Below are positions 34,353 to 40,380 of a stretch of 40,380 bases of DNA, piece after piece (the stretch's first letter is position 1; each line of letters starts with the position of its first letter). The DNA is from Dehalococcoidia bacterium (lineage in GTDB: Bacteria > Chloroflexota > Dehalococcoidia > GIF9 > AB-539-J10). The stretch is taken from positions 1 to 40,380 of the forward strand of contig JAGHCA010000078.1 of assembly GCA_021160725.1 (NCBI GenBank). Direction: 5' to 3'. Position numbers and translations under genes: made by a program. The notes under the pieces were generated by a model. That model saw only the letters and a program-made list of their open reading frames with translations, was not told the origin of the DNA and searched no databases.

Positions 34353-35135
34353 CTAGAATGGCAGGTAAGAAAGAGCTTCTTTGACGTAAGGTAGTATCCT
34401 CTCAGGGTACAGGGCAAGGATGACTCCGATGAGTATTGGCCACTGGGCAAGATATATCACAAAGGGATGTCTTCCCGGCAAAGTCAGTGCTGAGACAGCA
34501 GGGTTATTGAACTCAGGAATATTGAATCTTCTATTCCCCTGCGGGTATAGCATTTCGCCGCAAAACATACCCACAAGAAAAAGCCCTAACCAGGGCAGCA
34601 GTGGGAAGTAATCTATTGTCCTGAAGCCGTAGGGCATAAAACCAAGCCAGAGCAACCAGGAAAAGTTGAAGGACATCCCCCACAGGTAAATGCCTATTGC
34701 CAGCAGCGCGATACCAGCTATCAGATTGATAAAGCGTAATCCTAAAAAGAAAGGCCCAAGTATGAATGCAATCCCGAAGAAATGAAGTATGCCGAATCGG
34801 ACATATTCGTCTGGGGCGATTATCCAGGTAATCAGAGTAATCGCCATGCCCCACGCGAATATCTTCAGGCCTCTGAATAGAAACCTCGATATTCCCTTCC
34901 GTCTGGAATGGCTGATTGTAAGCGATACTCCGGCGAGGAATATGAAAGTTCCAGCAGACACCCTGGCAAACCACCACCAGAATCCATAATGCACGCCTGT
35001 GCGGTAGATATCAAAGTAATTAAGTATATAGAGCACATGGAAGGTTATCATCATTACTATGGCGACGGTGCGTAAAAAGTCAATCTCCCAGAAACGTTTA
35101 TGCTTACTTAGATAACTGGCGGTTGTGCGTGTCAT
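34353..35135 (-). CDS. HGSNAT-like (DUF1624) membrane acyltransferase
   Basis: A 260-residue polytopic membrane protein with seven or so helices. The N-terminal pattern RFWEIDFLRTVAIVMMITFHVLYIL followed by GTFIFLAGVSLTISHSRRKG is the catalytic-domain signature of the heparan-alpha-glucosaminide N-acetyltransferase (DUF1624) family. The family transfers acetyl groups across membranes, and the bacterial substrate is unknown. It converges on the CPBP gene with a 27-base gap and diverges from polA. An extended -10 TGATACAAT lies 20 bases before the ATG and there is no strong Shine-Dalgarno site. Confidence 0.85.
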   Translation of the reverse strand: MTRTTASYLSKHKRFWEIDFLRTVAIVMMITFHVLYILNYFDIYRTGVHYGFWWWFARVSAGTFIFLAGVSLTISHSRRKGISRFLFRGLKIFAWGMAITLITWIIAPDEYVRFGILHFFGIAFILGPFFLGLRFINLIAGIALLAIGIYLWGMSFNFSWLLWLGFMPYGFRTIDYFPLLPWLGLFLVGMFCGEMLYPQGNRRFNIPEFNNPAVSALTLPGRHPFVIYLAQWPILIGVILALYPERILPYVKEALSYLPF

Positions 35136-35154
35136 TCGTCAAGTTGCTGGCACG

Positions 35155-35163
35155 ATTGTATCA
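35155..35163 (-). promoter_or_regulatory. Extended -10 promoter of the HGSNAT-like gene
   Basis: TGATACAAT on the minus strand (35163 to 35155). The predicted start near 35148 gives a leader of about 13 bases. Confidence 0.5.
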
Positions 35164-35226
35164 TGTTTTAAGCAATCATCTGAAATTGGGCTTTGGGATT
35201 GTTTAGGGGTTTTGGTGGCGCCATAG

Positions 35227-35232
35227 TATAAT
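35227..35232 (+). promoter_or_regulatory. -10 box directly upstream of polA
   Basis: A perfect TATAAT whose last base is seven positions before the G of the GTG start at 35239. Transcription and translation would therefore begin at about the same base. The -35 region is poor (TAGGGG at 17-base spacing). Confidence 0.55.
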
Positions 35233-35238
35233 AAGGCT

Positions 35239-37950
35239 GTGGCAAGGGAGGAGAGACGGCTTTTACTGCTTTTTGACGGCAATGCTCTGGTGCACCGCGC
35301 CTTTCACGCTCTGCCCCCGCTAACGCAACCCAAAACCGGCGAGCTGGTAAATGCCGTCTATGGCTTTGCCAGTACTTTGCTCAAAGTATTTGCTGATTTT
35401 AAGCCTACTCACTGGGCTGTAGCCTTTGACCGCCCCACACCGACCTTCAGGCATGAAATGTTCGAGGAATACAAAGCCCAGCGACCGGCTACGCCCGAGG
35501 AATTGAAAAGTCAGATAAAAAAAGTGCACCAATTGGTGGAAGCATTCCATATTCCCGTTTTTGAAATCGATGGTTTCGAAGCCGATGATATCCTGGGCAC
35601 CTTGAGCAAGCAGGCTGATGAACAGGGCATTGAGACCATTATTGTTACCGGTGACAACGATATGTTGCAGGCTGTCCTGCCTCGAGTGAAAATCCTTGTC
35701 CCTAGGCGGGCCTTCGCAGATACCATCCTTTACGATGAAAAGGCAGTGGAGGAGAAATATGGCATCAGACCGGAACAACTTCCTGACCTAAAAGCACTGG
35801 TCGGCGATGTTTCGGACAATATACCCGGCCTGTCGGGCGTTGGTGAAAAGACAGCTACTAAGCTACTCCAGCAGTATGGCAGCCTCCAGGGAATATATGA
35901 CCATATTGAAGATGTAACGCCGGGCAGGTTGCAGGACACGCTACGCAAGTATCGCACGCAGGCTTTCCGGAATAAAGAGTTGTCCACTATAATCAAAAGT
36001 GTTCCTATCAAACTGGATTTGAAAACCTGCCAGGTAAGCCACTATGACCGAAATGAGGTGGCCAGGCTTTTCCAGGAGCTTGAGTTTATTAAATTACTTT
36101 CCAGATTGCCCCAAGTGAAAACCGAGAACTTTCAGTCCTCGGCAGTCAAGTGCCACACGGTGAACACTGATACGGCTTTGGAACAGCTTACGGGCGAACT
36201 GGAAGAAGCACAAGACCTCGCCATCGAGGTAGAGGCTACGAGCGAAAAGGCTGTGATAGCCGATTTGGTAGGCATCCCAATTGGTATCGGGATATCGCCA
36301 AGTCAGGGGAAGGCGTTCTATATACCTCTGGGACACCAGGGACTAAATCAGCCGCCGCAGTTGCTGTTAAACCAGGTCACAGCCCGACTCAAGCCAATTT
36401 TGGAAAACGCCAGCATAGGCAAGATTGCCTATAACGGCAAGCATGTTATGGCGGTGTTGGCTGGTTGTGGGATCAAGCTCGAGAATCTGAATTTCGACCC
36501 CATGCTCGCTGCTTATCTCTTGGGCGAAAAAAGCCTGGGGCTAAAAGAATTGGCTTTTAATAAACTGGGCGTTGAAATATCAACCCCTGCTGAATTAAAC
36601 CACAAAGGGAAGAGGAGAAGCTCTCTATCTCTGCTAGAGGTGGGTCAGGTTGCCGACTACGCCTGTGTCAAGGTAAACATCCTTTGGAGTTTGAGAGAGG
36701 ATTTGCAAGCCGAGCTGCGAAAGCAGGGATTGTGGCAGCTTTTCACTGATGTCGAGATGGCTTTAATTCCAGTTTTGGTGGCTATGGAGAGAAATGGCAT
36801 CCTTTTAGATACCGACCTGCTCCGGCAGATGTCACTGGAGATGGGTAGGGAACTACTGAAGCTGGAGAAGGAAATTTACAGCAGTGTCGGGCACCAGTTT
36901 AATATAAATTCCTCCCAGCAATTAGGGAGGGTGCTTTTTGAGGAGCTCAAGCTGCCCCAGTCTCGGAGGACGAAAACCGGCTACTCCACCGAAGCCTCGG
37001 TCATGGAAGCATTGAGAGATATTCATCCTGTAATCGAACTCGTATTAAAATATCGCCAGCTTAGTAAGCTCAAGTCAACCTATATTGATGCACTGCCCGC
37101 GCTTATCAACCATAAAACGGGGAGGGTGCATACCAGTTTCAACCAGACAGGCACGGCTACCGGCCGGCTTTCCTCCAGCGACCCTAACCTCCAGAATATA
37201 CCTATAAGGAGTGAGATGGGTAATAAGATAAGGAAAGCCATTATAGCTCCGCCCGGGGCATATCTTTTAAGTGCTGATTATTCGCAGATTGACCTCAGGG
37301 TTTTGGCTCACCTCTCCCAAGACCCTGGCCTCATTGCTGCCTTTGCCCGAGGTGAGGATATCCATGCCACGACCGCCTCTAAAATCTTTGGCATTCCTGT
37401 GGCGGAAGTGACTCCTGAGATGCGACGGAATGCCAAAACGGTCAATTTTGGAGTCGTTTATGGCATGAGTGATTATGGATTGGAACAAGCCACCAATCTC
37501 AGCCGGGAAGAGGCTGCTCAATTTATCTCCCTGTATTTCGAGAAATATCCCGGGGTGAAGAAGTATCTCGAGGCAACTAAGGAACAAGCCCGCAAGCTGG
37601 GTTATGTCCAGACAATATTGGGGAGGCGGCGGTTCCTGCCGGAAATTACTTCTACCAATCGAATGGTCAGGGAAGCTGCGGAGCGCATGGCTATAAATGC
37701 CCCGGTGCAGGGCAGTTCTGCTGATATCATCAAAATCGCCATGATAAATCTACACCGGGAGATGGAGAGGCGGAATCTTAAGAGCAAGATGCTGTTGCAG
37801 ATACACGATGAATTGCTCTTCGAGGTGCCCGAGAAAGAAGTGGAGGAAATGAAGTCCCTGGCTGACGAACTTATGCCCAGGGCTGTCGAGCTTAGTGTCC
37901 CTGTGAAAATAGACATCAAGCTGGGCAGAAACTGGGGCGAGATGAGATGA
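35239..37950 (+). CDS. polA: DNA polymerase I
   Basis: Repair and Okazaki-fragment polymerase of 903 residues. The 5'-3' exonuclease domain is intact (LFDGNALVHRAFHAL, DGFEADDILGTL, VTGDNDMLQ, LVGDVSDNIPG). The middle 3'-5' exonuclease domain is degenerate. The DxE site reads IEVEA (about 329-333), the NLKYD aspartate is replaced in YNGKHVMAVL (398-407), and the YxxxD site reads DYACVKVN. Proofreading is therefore probably lost. The polymerase motifs are complete: A DYSQIDLR (680-687), B RRNAKTVNFGVVYG (729-742) and C QIHDE (854-858). The start is GTG at 35239, the position of predicted transcription start. mutM follows after one base. Confidence 0.97.
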   Translation: MAREERRLLLLFDGNALVHRAFHALPPLTQPKTGELVNAVYGFASTLLKVFADFKPTHWAVAFDRPTPTFRHEMFEEYKAQRPATPEELKSQIKKVHQLVEAFHIPVFEIDGFEADDILGTLSKQADEQGIETIIVTGDNDMLQAVLPRVKILVPRRAFADTILYDEKAVEEKYGIRPEQLPDLKALVGDVSDNIPGLSGVGEKTATKLLQQYGSLQGIYDHIEDVTPGRLQDTLRKYRTQAFRNKELSTIIKSVPIKLDLKTCQVSHYDRNEVARLFQELEFIKLLSRLPQVKTENFQSSAVKCHTVNTDTALEQLTGELEEAQDLAIEVEATSEKAVIADLVGIPIGIGISPSQGKAFYIPLGHQGLNQPPQLLLNQVTARLKPILENASIGKIAYNGKHVMAVLAGCGIKLENLNFDPMLAAYLLGEKSLGLKELAFNKLGVEISTPAELNHKGKRRSSLSLLEVGQVADYACVKVNILWSLREDLQAELRKQGLWQLFTDVEMALIPVLVAMERNGILLDTDLLRQMSLEMGRELLKLEKEIYSSVGHQFNINSSQQLGRVLFEELKLPQSRRTKTGYSTEASVMEALRDIHPVIELVLKYRQLSKLKSTYIDALPALINHKTGRVHTSFNQTGTATGRLSSSDPNLQNIPIRSEMGNKIRKAIIAPPGAYLLSADYSQIDLRVLAHLSQDPGLIAAFARGEDIHATTASKIFGIPVAEVTPEMRRNAKTVNFGVVYGMSDYGLEQATNLSREEAAQFISLYFEKYPGVKKYLEATKEQARKLGYVQTILGRRRFLPEITSTNRMVREAAERMAINAPVQGSSADIIKIAMINLHREMERRNLKSKMLLQIHDELLFEVPEKEVEEMKSLADELMPRAVELSVPVKIDIKLGRNWGEMR

Positions 37951-37951
37951 A

Positions 37952-38773
37952 ATGCCGGAGCTGCCTGAGGTAGAAACGATTAAGAACGAGCTTTCGCCCT
38001 GGGTCGTGGGGCGAAGTTTTACCGAAATCAACATCTTAGATGCCAGACTGGTATGCGGTGGTTCTGTTGAAGAAGTCCGTCGCGGGTTAATCGGACAGAA
38101 GGTAGAAAGACTGGAGCGACGGGGGAAATATCTCATCTTTCACCTCTCGAGTGGCAGGTCACTGATTATGCATCTCAGGATGACTGGCAGCTTGCTGTTA
38201 AATCCTAAAGACGTGGACCGCTATGCCCGGGCGGTTTTTCACCTTTCCAATGGCCACTTCCTTGTTTTCAGCGACCGTCGCCGGCTGGGGAAAATGTGGC
38301 TGGTGGACGATGCCGGTGTCGTGGTTTGCAAGCTTGGCCCCGAGCCACTGGATGAAAGTTTTACCCCGGACATTCTGGAGCAACGACTAAGCCGGCATCG
38401 TATTCCCGTAAAAGCAGCGCTTCTCGACCAGTGTATCGTCGCCGGAATCGGCAATATGTATGCCGACGAAGTCCTCTTTGCTGCTCGCATTCACCCTCTC
38501 AGAAAAGCAGACGATCTGTCGTCCGAGGAAATCCGAACTTTACATAATTGCATCCGTAGAATTCTTGTGGCAGCCATCGGCAACAGGGGCGCCAGCGTGG
38601 ATACCTACGTCCGCCCCGAGGGCGAGCTGGGCACTGCCCATTTCGATTTTAAGGTTGCTCATAAGGGAGGCGAAACCTGCTCTGTTTGCGGCAGTACCAT
38701 CGAGCGGTGTGTGGTGCAGAACCGTGGCACCTACTTCTGCCCCAGATGCCAGCCTTTGACTCCTCGTCTCTAA
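37952..38773 (+). CDS. mutM: Formamidopyrimidine-DNA glycosylase (Fpg/MutM)
   Basis: Removes 8-oxoguanine and ring-opened purines and nicks the DNA. The 273-residue protein begins MPELPEVETI, so the processed N-terminus exposes the catalytic proline and glutamate. The lysine K59 (RRGKY) matches the conserved Lys57 of E. coli. The helix-two-turn-helix is QCIVAGIGNMYADEVLF. The zinc finger uses C243, C246, C263 and C266. It is one base after polA, so lesion removal and gap filling are co-expressed. The frame ends just before the tRNA-like fragment. Confidence 0.97.
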   Translation: MPELPEVETIKNELSPWVVGRSFTEINILDARLVCGGSVEEVRRGLIGQKVERLERRGKYLIFHLSSGRSLIMHLRMTGSLLLNPKDVDRYARAVFHLSNGHFLVFSDRRRLGKMWLVDDAGVVVCKLGPEPLDESFTPDILEQRLSRHRIPVKAALLDQCIVAGIGNMYADEVLFAARIHPLRKADDLSSEEIRTLHNCIRRILVAAIGNRGASVDTYVRPEGELGTAHFDFKVAHKGGETCSVCGSTIERCVVQNRGTYFCPRCQPLTPRL

Positions 38774-38782
38774 TATAAAGAC

Positions 38783-38971
38783 CGGCAGCGGCTGGATTTG
38801 AACCAGCGACCCTTGGGTTATCGACCCAAAACGGGAGGATAATTCTCAGTTTTCGCCGTTATTCGCTGGTGTTTGGTACCAAAATGATTAGGCTTCTTCT
38901 CTTCGAGATGTGGGACGGGACAAAAGGCCGGGAGAAGGGCAACAGGGGTGTGGGATATATTTTAGCTGTAA
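38783..38971. repeat. Diverged repeat, copy A
   Basis: Copy A shares with copy B (39486-39600) the tRNA-like end (GGCAGCGGCTGGATTTGAAC against GCCAGCGACTGAATTTGACC), the block CTTCTTC-T-CTTCGAGATGTG (38893-38912), and a later part with GTGTGGG and GCTGTAAA. Copy A has about 78 bases (38813-38890) that copy B lacks. The copies flank a small membrane-protein gene. Confidence 0.55.
38784..38829 (-). pseudogene. tRNA 3'-end fragment, possible attachment site
   Basis: On the minus strand the fragment holds an anticodon-like stem TTGGG/CCCAA with loop TCGATAA, a variable GGGTC, a perfect T-arm GCTGG-TTCAAAT-CCAGC, and the 3' acceptor strand CGCTGCC. The 5' half is absent: no matching GGCAGCG or D-arm lies upstream. 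The loop would read GAT (Ile) if aligned normally, but position 33 is C instead of U. The anticodon to 3'-end portion of a tRNA is what site-specific integrases use as attB, so this may be one border of an integrated element. Confidence 0.55.
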
Positions 38972-39083
38972 ATATTCGATGGTAGAAAAACAAAACATGG
39001 TGCTATAATCTGGACAACTATAAATTGAAAGTTATTTCTCAGCTTGGACTATCGAAGGAAAGAAAATTTAAAGGAGAGAAAAA

Positions 39084-39434
39084 ATGAAGTGGAGACTACT
39101 GATTAGTGTAGGAGCTTTCATCATTGTTGCGTTAATTTTAGGAATTATTGGTCAGTTCAGTGGCGAAACCGTATTTAATGCTTATGCACTGGGTGTTCTC
39201 GCAGTTGGGTTAGGTGCTAATAGCTTGATGATATCGTTCAACACTGCTAAAAGAACGAATAGTATAGAAGCTACACTTACGCGCATAGCAAGCTTGCAAG
39301 AAGAAATAAAAAAAGCTCAGGAGGAACAGCCAAGTTCTAGTAAACCTATATTGGCAACGTTAGAGGGGCTATCACAATATTATTTAGACTATATAGCTAA
39401 ACAGAAGGGAAAGGATGAGAATGAAAAAAGTTAA
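39084..39434 (+). CDS. Small membrane protein with coiled C-terminus
   Basis: A 116-residue protein of unknown family. Two hydrophobic segments (about 5-24 and 33-51) anchor it, followed by a charged, probably helical tail (IEATLTRIASLQEEIKKAQEEQ). AAGGAG lies seven bases before the ATG, and an extended -10 lies 75 bases upstream at 39001-39009. It is AT-rich and lies between the two repeat copies, outside the housekeeping block. No functional motif is visible. Confidence 0.7.
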   Translation: MKWRLLISVGAFIIVALILGIIGQFSGETVFNAYALGVLAVGLGANSLMISFNTAKRTNSIEATLTRIASLQEEIKKAQEEQPSSSKPILATLEGLSQYYLDYIAKQKGKDENEKS

Positions 39435-39735
39435 GTAAATTTCAGGGAGTATTCATGAAATGCGTAAAAGAGGCTCAAAAGCTAACTGCCAGCGACTGAA
39501 TTTGACCCAGCGACCAGAAGCTTCTTCCCTTCGAGATGTGAGACGATGCTAGAAAACCAGGAGGAGGTCGGCAGGAGTGTGGGGCAAGTTAAGGCTAAAA
39601 CCAGTTTTTGGACAATATCTTGACTGACTGGAGAGAATATGCCATAGTCCAATGTATTAGCCCATCCATATAAAAAGGCACAGTTGATTTCTGGAATATC
39701 CCATATCCCAAAACTCAATTTAAGGAGTGAGAAAT
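39435..39735. other. 301-base region holding repeat copy B and a promoter candidate
   Basis: It contains copy B of the repeat and TTGACT (39620-39625), 17 bases, CATAGT (39643-39648), a possible promoter for the last gene. No other gene is convincing. A minus-strand frame here (39482-39718) is made of repeat sequence. Confidence 0.55.
39486..39600. repeat. Diverged repeat, copy B
   Basis: A shorter, more decayed relative of copy A. Its T-arm-like part no longer pairs perfectly, and the anticodon-arm portion is missing, so the CTTCTTC block follows almost directly. Same orientation as copy A, about 700 bases away at the left edge. Confidence 0.55.
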
Positions 39736-40380
39736 ATGAATAACGGCTATTTGGAAAAGCTTAGTCAAGTCGAGCTGGCTCGTTGTGTCATAGATGTATT
39801 AAGACGGACAATATTGCACTACGGCATATGGTTCAGCGAAGTCAGCCATCAGTTGGGTCTGGAAGAAGCTATTCGGCTTGAAAAGGAGGCTTTCGACTGG
39901 TTTTTCCCTATAGCGGTAAATCGCTTGTCCAGAACCCTTGGCTTTGAAACTGCAGACGACTTGCCACTCTGGTTGACTAACATGGAAAAGGAAAAATTGA
40001 TTAGCCTGATAAAAACTTTTTCCTTTACCTGGTTGACATGTGATGGAGTATGGTTTCGAACTGTTGAAGACAATTATGACATGTATACCAGCAAAAGGTG
40101 TAACGATACCAGCTGGGTTAAGTATTCGCCTGTTGAAGCATGCATAATAAAATCATCTTTACAGCTTCCCGAGCAAAGTGGGCTGGATGGTTTGGAACAG
40201 GCTTTGAAATTTCGGCTTTTTGCACATATCAACGAGCAGACCATCGAGAGGACGAGTGATGAACTCGTTCTTCGCATGGTGAGATGCCTGGTTCAGGAAA
40301 CAAGAAAACTCAATAGGTTGCCTGATTATCCCTGCAAGTCGGCGGGACTCGTAGAATTTCCGGCATTTGCCAAAGCAATA
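39736..40380 (+). CDS. DUF6125-like protein, 3' end beyond the window
   Basis: An open frame of 215 codons with no stop before the window edge, so partial at the 3' end. AAGGAG lies eight bases before the ATG. The sequence LRRTILHYGIWFSEVSHQLG, WLTCDGVWFRTVEDNY, KRCNDTSWVKYSPVEACIIK, ALKFRLFAHIN and DYPCKSAGLVEFPAF resembles the DUF6125 family of uncharacterised cytosolic proteins. Cysteines C102, C123 and C136, and the CNDTSW motif, are possibly conserved functional residues. The family assignment is from memory of the pattern and not from a search. The gene lies inside the suspected integrated region. Confidence 0.7.
   Translation, partial: MNNGYLEKLSQVELARCVIDVLRRTILHYGIWFSEVSHQLGLEEAIRLEKEAFDWFFPIAVNRLSRTLGFETADDLPLWLTNMEKEKLISLIKTFSFTWLTCDGVWFRTVEDNYDMYTSKRCNDTSWVKYSPVEACIIKSSLQLPEQSGLDGLEQALKFRLFAHINEQTIERTSDELVLRMVRCLVQETRKLNRLPDYPCKSAGLVEFPAFAKAI

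Larger units (their letters stand above)
38774..39083. other. 310-base non-coding region after mutM
   Basis: It contains a tRNA 3'-end fragment (38784-38829), the first copy of a diverged repeat (38783-38971), and an extended -10 TGCTATAAT at 39001-39009 that probably serves the small membrane protein downstream. No intact gene is visible on either strand. Confidence 0.65.

Noticed and set aside
38784-38829. Functional tRNA-Ile(GAT)
   Set aside because: The 5' acceptor strand and D-arm are missing and position 33 would be C instead of the invariant U.
39482-39718. 78-codon minus-strand frame in repeat copy B
   Set aside because: It is composed of the diverged repeat, and the matching frame is not open in copy A.

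Overview
This window looks like a bacterial chromosome segment of moderate GC, most likely from the Chloroflexota and probably a Dehalococcoidia-like lineage. That is an inference, not a database result. It rests on the gene set: an archaeal-type phosphoglycerate mutase (ApgM) near aspartokinase, an archaeal/fungal-type aspartate-semialdehyde dehydrogenase, an EF-G-like GTPase, a GatC-PlsY-GatA cluster, a PolX with a PHP domain, and a DUF6125-like protein. Almost all of the window is housekeeping.

Left part (136-13095), all minus strand: dnaX-ybaB-recR (replication and recombination), a zinc-ribbon membrane protein with its own strong promoter, hsp20-lon (protein quality control), and a long run apgM - nudix - lysC - TPR protein - gyrA. 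The nudix gene is broken by a single-base frameshift whose missing C-terminus can be read in the next frame. A tRNA-Pro(CGG) gene (13139-13211) and apgM are driven by overlapping divergent -10 boxes.

Middle part (13281-28064): asd, then gatB converging on glnA, then gatC-plsY-gatA (minus), so the GatCAB amidotransferase is split over two units with glutamine synthetase between them. After these come an EF-G-like GTPase with a clear terminator, etfB-etfA, a Mut7-C RNase, coaX-coaBC (coenzyme A synthesis), and an unusual lone PD-(D/E)XK-like plus RAMA-domain protein that may be a restriction or defence nuclease.

Right part (28128-40380): valS, an unknown gene, polX, a CPBP-family membrane protein, an HGSNAT-like acyltransferase and polA-mutM. 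From 38784 onward the character changes. A tRNA 3' fragment with a perfect T-arm is followed by two diverged copies of the same non-coding segment, a small membrane protein, and a DUF6125-like gene cut by the window end. This resembles the decayed edge of an element integrated at a tRNA gene.

The recurring regulatory theme is that several start codons without a Shine-Dalgarno site (dnaX, the EF-G-like gene, polA, gatB, perhaps gatC) lie about 6-18 bases past a consensus -10 box. This predicts leaderless or nearly leaderless mRNAs alongside normal Shine-Dalgarno genes. Palindromic or repeat-like DNA also seems to have been absorbed in frame into apgM and valS. I found no CRISPR array, intact IS element, rRNA or origin.
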